From positions 1-17,295 of the forward strand of contig NZ_SMMD01000915.1 in NCBI RefSeq assembly GCF_009711475.1: a stretch of DNA of 17,295 bases. The letters are read 5' to 3'. Under the pieces are notes generated by a model. It saw nothing but the letters and a program-made list of their open reading frames with translations, ran no database searches and was not told the origin of the DNA. The translations under genes and the position numbers were made by a program. The DNA is from Fulvivirga aurantia. GTDB taxonomy: Bacteria; Bacteroidota; Bacteroidia; Cytophagales; Cyclobacteriaceae. Of this stretch, positions 8,093-15,333 are shown piece by piece (positions within the stretch are counted from its first letter, which is position 1; each line of letters begins with the position of its first letter).

Positions 8093-8608
8093 ATGGAAAA
8101 GAATGAATTCTCAGATTTGCTTCTACTCACAGCTTTCTCAGTTATGGCTTGTGATGGTGATATTGACCCAAAAGAAGTTACCTTGATTTCCGATCTGGAG
8201 AAAAAGGAATCTCTTTTCAATATTGAAAATCTGGAAGTTAGATTAAACCAACTTGTAGAGGAGATAAATAAGAATGGTCATATATTTTTAAGAAACTATT
8301 TCAAAAAACTTAAACAAGCCGAACTGACTCACGATCAGGAATCCAAATTGGTAGCTGTAACCATAAAAATGATTGAAGCAGACGAAATAGTGCAATACAC
8401 AGAGCTAAGGTTTTTCAAAATCATTCACTCTTATCTCGTCATCACGGGAGATGAAATTTTAGAAGATTTTTCTCACGTTGCCGACATTGAAGATTATGTT
8501 GTGCAGGACATAATTTCAGAGAAGTATATCGAAAAACTGACCACCAGCTATTTCGATAATCAAGAAATTCCTGAGTTCGCTGAGATCAAAGTACATTCCA
8601 ATGAATAA
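8093..8608 (+). CDS. TerB-like protein
   Basis: The protein has 171 residues and is all-helical. The first helix leads into MACDGDIDPKE (18-28). A second helical hairpin carries IEADEIVQYTE (94-104). These two acidic motifs (D-G-x-[IL]-x-x-x-E and a related E-A-D-E) in symmetrical positions are the hallmark of the TerB/TerB-like fold, which binds a divalent metal at the membrane face in tellurite-resistance and stress systems. The chain continues about 65 residues beyond the core and is acidic. It overlaps the next gene by 8 bases, so the two are probably translated together. In the operon it may act as a metal-dependent sensor or scaffold for the chaperone machine; this is inference. No other ter genes are near. 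Confidence 0.75.
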   Translation: MEKNEFSDLLLLTAFSVMACDGDIDPKEVTLISDLEKKESLFNIENLEVRLNQLVEEINKNGHIFLRNYFKKLKQAELTHDQESKLVAVTIKMIEADEIVQYTELRFFKIIHSYLVITGDEILEDFSHVADIEDYVVQDIISEKYIEKLTTSYFDNQEIPEFAEIKVHSNE

Positions 8609-8903
8609 AATAGTCCTCATAAAGCTGATATTGGCCTTGGGTTTACTTATTTGCTTGCTAGATATGCCGTATGGTTATTACCAGTTCATCAGGTTTGCGG
8701 CATTGGTTGGATTCGCAATTCTTGCATTTAACTGCTATGAATCAAATAATCAACAACTTGCAATTTTCTATGTGGTACTTGCTTTGCTATTTCAGCCATT
8801 TTTGAAAATTTCACTTGGGAGAGAACTTTGGAACGTAGTGGATGTAATTGCTGCCGTCATTTTAATTGGATCAACTTTTAAACGAAAGAACTCAACCCAA
8901 TAG
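8601..8903 (+). CDS. Small DUF6804-type membrane protein
   Basis: The protein has 100 residues and four hydrophobic segments (about 4-20, 27-43, 52-70, 74-92). The loop LDMPYGYYQFIRF (20-32) and the stretch FQPFLKISLGRELWN (65-79) match what I recall of the DUF6804 family, small integral membrane proteins of unknown function. The ATG lies 8 bases inside the TerB-like gene, so it is the last cistron of the operon by overlap. It may be a passenger or a membrane partner; there is no direct evidence either way. Confidence 0.75.
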   Translation: MNKIVLIKLILALGLLICLLDMPYGYYQFIRFAALVGFAILAFNCYESNNQQLAIFYVVLALLFQPFLKISLGRELWNVVDVIAAVILIGSTFKRKNSTQ

Positions 8904-9073
8904 CCACACTCATTGAATTAAAACAGTTAAACGATAAACCCGTATTGGCCATGCCAATCGTCACTCCTTCCCCATTCAACGGTTTTGTTTACCGCGATAA
9001 AAATCAAAACGATTGGAATATAAAAAATGCGGCAAATCCAAGTATATACCTGGAGGCTAACTGTTCAAAATAA
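8882..9073 (+). pseudogene. Possible 3' relic of a protein-coding gene
   Basis: Downstream of the operon one frame stays open from 8882 to a TAA at 9071-9073. It reads as protein-like text: LIELKQLNDKPVLAMPIVTP, then FNGFVYRDKNQNDWN, then NPSIYLEANCSK. The only ATG (8951) would give 40 residues. The balanced composition suggests the tail of a gene whose front was lost. It overlaps the end of the DUF6804-type gene in another frame. No family is recognised, and chance cannot be ruled out. Confidence 0.3.
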
Positions 9074-9079
9074 GAAGGC

Positions 9080-9757
9080 TTATAACCTGTCAAGTACTTG
9101 CTTATAAGTTCTTCCTACCGGAATGGTTTGCTCATTGATAAAAATTCTATTTCCTTCTATAGCAGTGACCATATCCTTATTCAAAATGAAAGAATTGTGT
9201 ACACGCAAAAACTGGTCTGGTAATGCTGACTGAAAATCTGATATGCTGCGAAGTGTCAGCAGGGTATTGGTTTGAGTCGCTACTTTACAATAATTCCCTT
9301 GTGCTTCGATAAATTGGATCTCAGACAATTTTACACGATGCTTTTTCTTATCTACTTTAATGATGATGAAGTCTTGCGAAGTGTCGCATTCTGCTGAGTT
9401 ACTCGCTTTGAAATCTAAAACCGTATTGACAGCCTTGAGAAAACGGGAAAACGTAAAGGGTTTCAATAAGTAGTCTGACACCTGAAATTCATAACCCTCT
9501 AGGGCAAATTCCTTGTATGCCGTGGTTACGATTACTTTTGGTGGATTTTTTAGTGTTTTCAGCATGTCAAACCCTGTGATTTTTGGCATGTTAATATCCA
9601 AAAACAACACATCAATTTGTTGTTTCTGTAGCAACTCTATGGCCTGGAATGCATCATAACAATTGCCTGCCTTCTGCAAGCTGCTCACCTCCTTCGCAAA
9701 CTCTTCAATAATGCTATGCGCGATGGGCTCGTCATCTATGATGGCATATCTGATCAT
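9080..9757 (-). CDS. LytTR-family response regulator
   Basis: The protein has 225 residues. The receiver domain (1-118) has the acidic pair Asp8-Asp9, the phospho-acceptor Asp54 in VLFLDINMP, Thr78/Thr79 in VTTAY and Lys99 in LLKPF. All residues needed for phosphorylation are present. Residues about 128-225 form a LytTR DNA-binding domain (VKLSEIQFIEAQGNYCKV, then FLRVHNSFILN, then IPVGRTYK). The ATG overlaps the stop of the histidine kinase gene by 4 bases (ATGA), so the two are translated together as a two-component pair. Likely targets are its own promoter and the divergent serine hydrolase group; this is inferred from position only. Confidence 0.95.
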   Translation of the reverse strand: MIRYAIIDDEPIAHSIIEEFAKEVSSLQKAGNCYDAFQAIELLQKQQIDVLFLDINMPKITGFDMLKTLKNPPKVIVTTAYKEFALEGYEFQVSDYLLKPFTFSRFLKAVNTVLDFKASNSAECDTSQDFIIIKVDKKKHRVKLSEIQFIEAQGNYCKVATQTNTLLTLRSISDFQSALPDQFLRVHNSFILNKDMVTAIEGNRIFINEQTIPVGRTYKQVLDRL

Positions 9758-10554
9758 TTTGTCTTTAAGGTGATTTTAGCACAATATACATTTTCCTCTT
9801 TTTCCAAAACTAAACGGTGCCTATCCGTATATAAATGTTGCAATCGCTTTTTCAGATTTTTTAGCCCTAGGCCATTGGTGGTTTCGGGCCTTGTTTCAAA
9901 ATTATTGGTCACTTCAAAAGTGATGGTATCATCTTGTTGTACCAAATGGATGTGGACAAAAGCATCTTCTGTAAGACTTTCAATACCGTGTTTAAATGCA
10001 TTTTCAACCAGCATAATAAAAAGTAGCGGTGCCACCATTGTCGAATCATCGGCTACCTCTTTGTTAAACTGTATATCAACATTTTTCTTATACCTGATTT
10101 TTTGAATATCGATGTACTCTTCAAGGTAGTTGATTTCACTTTTAAGCGGTGTACGATGCTTCTCACCCTCATAAATTGTATAACGCATGATTTCGGACAG
10201 TTTTTGTATCACCCCCGGGGTTTTGTCCGACTTAGCGATGGCAAGACCGTACAAATTATTGAGCGTGTTAAAAAAGAAATGTGGGTCAATCTTACTTTTA
10301 AGTAAACTCAATTCGGCTTCGATTTTCTCATTTTTAAGTAATCGATAGTTACTCACCAATTTGAAAATCCATGAGACCAGAAAATATGCAATGACGCCAA
10401 AAAATAAGACCTGAGAAATTAAAAAATACGTCTCATAAACTTCCTTTGGCGAGCTTTCTAATAGCTGTTTGTAGTGCACCATACCTAAGCTTGCACTCAC
10501 AAGCAGTAGTGTGGCAACAATCCCTGATAAATACCTCTTTCCTATTGAAAACAT
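9754..10554 (-). CDS. LytS/YehU-type sensor histidine kinase
   Basis: The protein has 266 residues. Two membrane segments (about 10-28 and 43-65) are joined by a short outside loop, so it has almost no periplasmic sensor domain. The His_kinase region carries LKSKIDPHFFFNTLNN with the phospho-acceptor His92. The ATPase region has the N box LVENAFKHG (Asn185) and the G box TNGLGLKNLKKRL (227-239). It is the first gene of a two-gene unit with the LytTR regulator. A TAnnTTTG -7 box ends only 4 bases before the ATG, so the transcript may have almost no leader. The signal is unknown. Confidence 0.95.
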   Translation of the reverse strand: MFSIGKRYLSGIVATLLLVSASLGMVHYKQLLESSPKEVYETYFLISQVLFFGVIAYFLVSWIFKLVSNYRLLKNEKIEAELSLLKSKIDPHFFFNTLNNLYGLAIAKSDKTPGVIQKLSEIMRYTIYEGEKHRTPLKSEINYLEEYIDIQKIRYKKNVDIQFNKEVADDSTMVAPLLFIMLVENAFKHGIESLTEDAFVHIHLVQQDDTITFEVTNNFETRPETTNGLGLKNLKKRLQHLYTDRHRLVLEKEENVYCAKITLKTK

Positions 10555-10759
10555 GGTACAAAGATATTTTAATGTAACGCTGTCAACAATTTATTTGACA
10601 GATTACTCCATTTCCGGTACAAATGACATGAAACCGAAAATAGATGGTACAGGTCATTGATGGTGTGTTGATTGCATCAACAATTTGTCCATCGGTCAAT
10701 TTTATTATTTGCTGTTAGTGCGTGATGCTAAGTTAGAGACAACTTTAAAATTTTATTCA
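10555..10759. promoter_or_regulatory. Divergent control region between histidine kinase and serine hydrolase
   Basis: This stretch separates the two oppositely oriented transcription units. It holds an inverted repeat TGTCAA-N8-TTGACA (10581-10600) and a second one TGTTGAT-TGC-ATCAACA (10666-10682). A 10-base direct repeat TCAACAATTT occurs at 10583-10592 and 10677-10686. The motif GGTACA occurs at 10555, 10616 and 10646. LytTR regulators usually bind direct repeats, so the GGTACA set is a candidate operator. None of these assignments is proven. Confidence 0.45.
10559..10589 (-). promoter_or_regulatory. Bacteroidota-type promoter of the histidine kinase
   Basis: Read on the minus strand, TATCTTTG (10566-10559) matches the Bacteroidota -7 consensus TAnnTTTG exactly. 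A TTG at 10589-10587 lies 20 bases upstream, near the place of the -33 element. The -7 box ends 4 bases before the ATG, so the predicted transcript starts at or next to the start codon. Confidence 0.5.
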
Positions 10760-11875
10760 ATGAAAAGACTTACATCAATACTATTGGCTGGCTTACTGTG
10801 CATGACTACAAATATGATGTCTCAGCCGGCTGCAACTAAAGAAATGAAATCTATCGACCAGTTGATGGATGCCGAAATTCCACTCTTACTTGAAAGGAAC
10901 AAAGTGCCTGGTATGGCAGTAGCGATTATCGAAAACGGTGCTATAATTTATGAAAAAGGACATGGCTTTGGCGACATGGCCAACCAAACTAAAATATCAA
11001 CGCATACCGGCTTCAACATAGGTTCTATATCAAAGCTGTTTACCGCCTGGGGTATCATGAAGTTGGTTAACGATGGAAAACTTGACCTCGATGTACCTGT
11101 AGAAAATTACCTGACACGCTGGAAGCTGCCTGAATCGGAATTTGACCGTAGCAAAGTAACCATAAGGGCTATTTTGAGCCATAGTGCCGGATTATCAGTT
11201 CATGGCTACCCCGGCTTTCATCCTGATGATGAGCTACCTTCTTTGGAAGCTTCCCTAAATGGTGAAAACAGACCGGTAAGAGATAATGAAACGGTCAAAG
11301 TCATTCTCGAACCACAAACGCAGTTTAAATATTCGGGTGGCGGTTACACCATCCTGCAGCTGGTTATCGAAGAAGTTACAGGACAAAAATTCGAGATTTA
11401 CATGCAGGAAAACGTTTTTGAGCCGCTCAATATGAGCAGCACAAGCTTTATACTTGATGATACTATTTTAGCAAAAAGCGCAAAGCCATATAACGAACTG
11501 GGCGAGGAAATTTACCTGGAAAGATTTACCGCTAAGGCTGCTGCCGGCTTACATACAACCCTCGAAGATATATCCGCTTTCGCAAAAGCACAATTCACTG
11601 ACAACGCTGTACTCACTCAAGAGACTGTTCAGGAAATGGTGACGATTATCCCGATCACTAAGACCCAGCGTGTGGCTTATGGTTTGGGCTATGCTACTTA
11701 TAGTTTCGGCCCGATTACGGTTACCGGGCACTCAGGCACCAACACAGGTTGGGAAGCAGGTTTTATGATGGATTTTGAGAAAAACGATGGCATCATCCTG
11801 CTTACCAACAGCTCCAATGGAAAAAAGGCTGCCTTTAGCGTATTACAGACCTGGGCTAAATGGCGAATGAAATGA
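10760..11875 (+). CDS. S12 / beta-lactamase-family serine hydrolase, secreted
   Basis: The protein has 371 residues from the ATG at 10760. A longer frame with a TTG at 10685 exists, but only the internal ATG puts a signal peptide (MKRLTSILLAGLLCMTTNMM) at the N-terminus. The class C / penicillin-binding-protein-like active site is present: SISK at 89-92 (nucleophile Ser89, Lys92), YSG at 191-193 and HSG at 324-326. HSG replaces the KTG of true class C beta-lactamases, which favours a peptidase or esterase of the MEROPS S12 group over a strong beta-lactamase. Location is probably periplasmic or exported. The M28 peptidase gene overlaps the end by 4 bases (ATGA), so the two may be translated together. 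The divergent two-component pair suggests control by the LytTR regulator, which is inference. Confidence 0.9.
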   Translation: MKRLTSILLAGLLCMTTNMMSQPAATKEMKSIDQLMDAEIPLLLERNKVPGMAVAIIENGAIIYEKGHGFGDMANQTKISTHTGFNIGSISKLFTAWGIMKLVNDGKLDLDVPVENYLTRWKLPESEFDRSKVTIRAILSHSAGLSVHGYPGFHPDDELPSLEASLNGENRPVRDNETVKVILEPQTQFKYSGGGYTILQLVIEEVTGQKFEIYMQENVFEPLNMSSTSFILDDTILAKSAKPYNELGEEIYLERFTAKAAAGLHTTLEDISAFAKAQFTDNAVLTQETVQEMVTIIPITKTQRVAYGLGYATYSFGPITVTGHSGTNTGWEAGFMMDFEKNDGIILLTNSSNGKKAAFSVLQTWAKWRMK

Positions 11876-12819
11876 AAAACATCCTCAACATATTATTCTT
11901 TTGTTTTACAGCATTGGCCTGTCAGGATAAACAGATGGGCAGCGTTTTAATAACCGAAAACTTACCCACCAATAAAATTGATTATCAAAAAAAAATTGTT
12001 GGTCAGCTTTCCGGGCATGACACCTTAGGAAATAATACAATAATTAAAAGCCGTTGGGCCAAAGACGAGCGTGAGATAACAAAACAATACCTTCTGGAGC
12101 TAATCAGCACATTAGGCATTGAACCTCAACAACACAAGTACGTATCGCCAAATCTTAATGCTGCCATAGATTTAATTCTGGATCCTTACAAAGGAACCAA
12201 CGTATATGGAATGCTTCCTGCGACTCACAAGAGTTCAGAATATATCATACTCGGAGGACATTACGACAGTGGCAAACGAAATGCACCAGGCGCCATTGAC
12301 AATGCTACTGGCATTGCGCTTATATATAGTGTAGTCAAAGAACTTGCAAAGCTTCCGCATAGAAACAAGCACATTCTTTTCGTCTTTTTTGACCAGGAAG
12401 AAGAAGAGCTCATAGGCAGTAAGACCTTTGCCGGGCTACTCAAGCAAAAACACTGGGATATACATTCTATCCATTGCTTCGATATGGTTGGCTGGGACGG
12501 AAATGGCGATCGGGCTATGGAAGTATTTTCAGGAACCTCTTCTTTGATTGAGCTATATAAATCTGTCGCTGAAGAACATGGCATTCCTATCAAAGACATA
12601 AAAATAAATCCTGTTGGGTACGACAATAATTCGACTGACTTTGATGCTTTCGTGCCTTTTGGTTTTGACGTGATTGGTGCCGGTGAGTGCTTCTATCATA
12701 GGGATTCTTCTCCCTACAAAGACAGCCCTGATGACACCTATGACACCGTTGACTTTGAGTATCTTTTGTCTTGTTCAGATTTGCTGGAGGACATCATTAA
12801 AAAAATTGTTACGGAATGA
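11872..12819 (+). CDS. M28-family metallopeptidase, probable lipoprotein
   Basis: The protein has 315 residues from the ATG at 11872, which overlaps the preceding TGA by 4 bases; an ATG 12 bases earlier is less likely. The N-terminus MKNILNILFFCFTALAC looks like a lipoprotein signal with Cys17 as the lipid site. Zinc-site motifs are GGHYDSG (His130), GAIDNATG (Asp143), DQEEEEL (glutamates 176-179) and FDMVG (Asp204). The fifth ligand is normally His in H-T-P-x-D-T, but here the stretch reads DSPDDT (284-289), so His is replaced by Asp284. His276 is close by and might substitute. The family removes N-terminal residues from peptides outside the cytoplasm. The following membrane protein gene overlaps by 4 bases. 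Confidence 0.9.
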   Translation: MKNILNILFFCFTALACQDKQMGSVLITENLPTNKIDYQKKIVGQLSGHDTLGNNTIIKSRWAKDEREITKQYLLELISTLGIEPQQHKYVSPNLNAAIDLILDPYKGTNVYGMLPATHKSSEYIILGGHYDSGKRNAPGAIDNATGIALIYSVVKELAKLPHRNKHILFVFFDQEEEELIGSKTFAGLLKQKHWDIHSIHCFDMVGWDGNGDRAMEVFSGTSSLIELYKSVAEEHGIPIKDIKINPVGYDNNSTDFDAFVPFGFDVIGAGECFYHRDSSPYKDSPDDTYDTVDFEYLLSCSDLLEDIIKKIVTE

Positions 12820-13220
12820 ATAAAATTCAACAAGCCATCTTCGGCAATTTAAAGGAACATTTCACTTATGCGCTTGCCTTAGGCGCCACATTATTATTCT
12901 TCCTTTATAAAGGACTTATTTATCTGATAATAGGCAGTTACATTCCGCTAATTGTAATCGCATCTATCCTCATGTTATTTGTTCTCAGTTCGCGCAAATC
13001 AGAAAAAGCCTTCAAAAATACTATTAGCTTTTGGACAATTTTGGTGCTTATCTGGTCTGTTGTGAGACTACTTTTGAGTTTGGTCAATCAGTTTGTAAAA
13101 CCAGTGCCGGAAAGTCACGTAGCCGAACAATTTGGTATTTCTGGTTTAATACTCAGCTTATTGTTTCTTTCAGGGGCAATCTATTTATTGAGAAATAAAA
13201 AGAAAGTATTTGAAAAATAA
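12816..13220 (+). CDS. Four-helix membrane protein of unknown function
   Basis: The protein has 134 residues and four hydrophobic segments (about 17-35, 38-57, 69-89, 107-126). The charged stretch SSRKSEKAFKN lies between the second and third, and a positive tail (RNKKKVFEK) closes the chain. I do not recognise a family. The ATG overlaps the stop of the M28 peptidase gene (ATGA), so it is the third gene of a coupled group with the serine hydrolase and the peptidase. It may be a membrane partner of these exported enzymes, by context only. Confidence 0.75.
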   Translation: MNKIQQAIFGNLKEHFTYALALGATLLFFLYKGLIYLIIGSYIPLIVIASILMLFVLSSRKSEKAFKNTISFWTILVLIWSVVRLLLSLVNQFVKPVPESHVAEQFGISGLILSLLFLSGAIYLLRNKKKVFEK

Positions 13221-13391
13221 GGTCAATCCTAGTTGCTCCAAACAATGGCGAAAGAGATGAATTTCGAGCAATGGGTGCCACTAAATTTATCGATCTGGAC
13301 TATTTTACCTCCCTCAGCGTCACTCATAGAGGACTCTGAGAAGAAGAAATACTTTATTTAACTATATTGATCACGTCACAATGAATACTGA

Positions 13392-14483
13392 ATGAGATTT
13401 ATTATAGTTACCTGCCTGTACATTGCCGTCATTTTATGGTCTAGCTGTAAACCCTCTAGAAATAGCGACAATGTGTCAACTGAAAACATACCGGGTTTTT
13501 CAACATCTATAGATAACTACTTTCAAAGTATACCACATTTCAGTGGCAATGTATTGATCGCGCAGCATGGCAACGTTTTGTTTAGCAAAAGTTATGGCCA
13601 TGCTAATCGGCAGTTTGATGTACGTAATTCACCAGAGACAAAATTTAATATCGGATCAGTCACCAAGCCATTTACAGCCATAGCCATACTCAGACTTGTG
13701 GAAGAGGGAAAGCTCTCGTTTTCAGACAGTGTAGGTCAGTATTTAAGTGATGTCCCGGAACATTGGCAGCCACTGACCATCCATCAATTGCTTTCTCATA
13801 CGTCTGGGCTTATGCACTCATGGGATGTTTTGGAAGACTCAATCATCATGTTTCAAAAATCCAGCATCAGCAATACGCTTACATGGTATTATGATCAGCC
13901 ACTACGCTTTGAACCAGGCACTTCTTTTTCCTATAGTGGTGTAGGTTATTTGGTCCTGGCCAATATCATCGAGGCAGTCACTAATCAGAGTTATGACGAG
14001 TATTTAAAACAACTTATTTACGACCCTTTGCAAATGACAGATACCGGCCCCAACAATCCGGAGAAGGTTATTCCAAAACTGGCTCAGGGCTATAAAATTG
14101 ATAGCATCGAAGTACAAAATACTCCTCAATTTTATGTACCTCTACTAACCGGAGGTGGCCATTTATATTCCACTGCGCAGGATTTATTAAAATTTGAGCG
14201 GGCCTTGGCTAATCACTCTCTGCTTACAAAAGAGATGACAGAAACTATGTACACACCAGTACTTGAAAACTATGGTTACGGCTGGGATATTGTTAAAAAT
14301 GACACATTGCATGTGGTATTCCATACCGGATTTGTGCCCGGCTACCTTTCACGTCTGGATAGATACCCTGATTACGATCTGACCCTAATCATTCTCACAA
14401 ATTACGAAGCCAACTGGAGCCCTGTGGACAGCTGGGATATTACCAACCTAATTTTTGAAGAACTGCAATTAAAAAATGAGTAG
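13392..14483 (+). CDS. S12 / beta-lactamase-family serine hydrolase, probable lipoprotein
   Basis: The protein has 363 residues. The signal MRFIIVTCLYIAVILWSSC ends in Cys19, a probable lipid-attachment site. Active-site motifs are SVTK (89-92), YSG (181-183) and HTG (311-313). HTG in place of KTG is common in the Beta-lactamase Pfam family members that act as peptidases or esterases. It is the second S12 enzyme in the window. The two share only the general family layout, so a recent duplication is unlikely. A 171-base gap separates it from the preceding group, and a REP-like hairpin lies about 35 bases after its stop, so it is probably transcribed alone. Confidence 0.9.
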   Translation: MRFIIVTCLYIAVILWSSCKPSRNSDNVSTENIPGFSTSIDNYFQSIPHFSGNVLIAQHGNVLFSKSYGHANRQFDVRNSPETKFNIGSVTKPFTAIAILRLVEEGKLSFSDSVGQYLSDVPEHWQPLTIHQLLSHTSGLMHSWDVLEDSIIMFQKSSISNTLTWYYDQPLRFEPGTSFSYSGVGYLVLANIIEAVTNQSYDEYLKQLIYDPLQMTDTGPNNPEKVIPKLAQGYKIDSIEVQNTPQFYVPLLTGGGHLYSTAQDLLKFERALANHSLLTKEMTETMYTPVLENYGYGWDIVKNDTLHVVFHTGFVPGYLSRLDRYPDYDLTLIILTNYEANWSPVDSWDITNLIFEELQLKNE

Positions 14484-14517
14484 TATTGGGCTGGGAAAAC
14501 AAGTAAGTGCCCAAAGT

Positions 14518-14539
14518 AGCCCAAGCGTCCACTTGTGCT
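14518..14539. repeat. REP-like hairpin repeat, copy 2
   Basis: The arms AGCCCAAGCG (14518-14527) and CACTTGTGCT (14530-14539) are 20 of 22 identical to the element at 249-270. The right arm is identical, and the two changes in the left arm each break a pair of the stem. It lies between the second serine hydrolase and the metallo-beta-lactamase gene. Confidence 0.6.
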
Positions 14540-14595
14540 AATGATCAAAAATCATCAAAAACTCATTAATTACATCAACAACTAAGCAGCCCCTA

Positions 14596-15333
14596 ATGAA
14601 ATCAAACATTTTAACTTTATTGCTTATATGCTGGTCAACGATCTTCTGCCATGCACAAAGCCTTAACTATTATGAGCTAAGCGAAGACCTGCAAGTCGAG
14701 CAACTCACAAAAAATACCTACAGACATATTTCTTACCTCAACACCGACACCTGGGGGAAAGTAGGCTGTAATGGTATGATTGTCATGAATAACAATGAGG
14801 CCCTTATTTTTGACACCCCGGCTAACGAAGAAGCCTCAGCAGAGTTGATCAATTGGGTACAGGACTCGCTCAAAGCAAAGGTGATCGGTGTGGTAGTCAC
14901 ACATTTTCACTGGGATTGTCTAGGCGGCCTCAATAGCTTTCATGAAAAGGCCATTCCTTCTTATGCCTCACAAAAAACTATCACACTGGCGCAAGCAGAT
15001 AGTGTACCTATCCCACAACACGGTTTTGACCAAAGCCTCGAGCTTACGGTCGGTGATATAAAAGTCATCAATACCTTTTTTGGTGCCGGGCACACTCACG
15101 ATAATGTGGTAAGCTATGTGCCTGATGATAAAGTATTGTTTGGAGGGTGCTTGATCAAGAGCATGGGTACTGGTAAAGGTAACTTAGAAGACGCCAATAC
15201 GGACTCCTGGCCGGGCACGGTGCAAGCCATTAAAGACAGCCGTCCCGAGGTTGAGATAGTCATACCCGGTCATGGCAAAACCGGTGGTATATCGCTACTG
15301 GATTATACCATTGAGTTATTTGAAAGCGAATGA
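14596..15333 (+). CDS. bla: Subclass B1 metallo-beta-lactamase
   Basis: The protein has 245 residues, the usual B1 length. A signal peptide (MKSNILTLLLICWSTIFCHA, cut near 20-21) sends it to the periplasm. Every B1 active-site residue is present. The first zinc site is formed by His103 and His105 of THFHWD with His166 of GAGHTHDN. The second zinc site has Asp107, Cys185 of FGGCLIKS and His226 of IPGHG. The substrate-binding Lys188 and Asn196 are also in place. B1 enzymes hydrolyse the beta-lactam ring of penicillins, cephalosporins and carbapenems. It belongs to the chromosomal lineage seen in Bacteroidota (as with BlaB, IND and CcrA) but looks distinct from each. The substrate range cannot be read from the sequence. 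The next gene overlaps by 4 bases. Confidence 0.93.
   Translation: MKSNILTLLLICWSTIFCHAQSLNYYELSEDLQVEQLTKNTYRHISYLNTDTWGKVGCNGMIVMNNNEALIFDTPANEEASAELINWVQDSLKAKVIGVVVTHFHWDCLGGLNSFHEKAIPSYASQKTITLAQADSVPIPQHGFDQSLELTVGDIKVINTFFGAGHTHDNVVSYVPDDKVLFGGCLIKSMGTGKGNLEDANTDSWPGTVQAIKDSRPEVEIVIPGHGKTGGISLLDYTIELFESE

Noticed and set aside
9716..10305. Forward-strand open frames opposite the two-component genes
   Set aside because: They are shadows of the clear histidine kinase and response regulator on the minus strand.
13214..13330. Two overlapping short open frames between the membrane protein and the second serine hydrolase, one reading APNNGERDEFRAMGATKFID
   Set aside because: Each is under 40 codons; no family recognised. 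One could be a relic, but the evidence is too thin.
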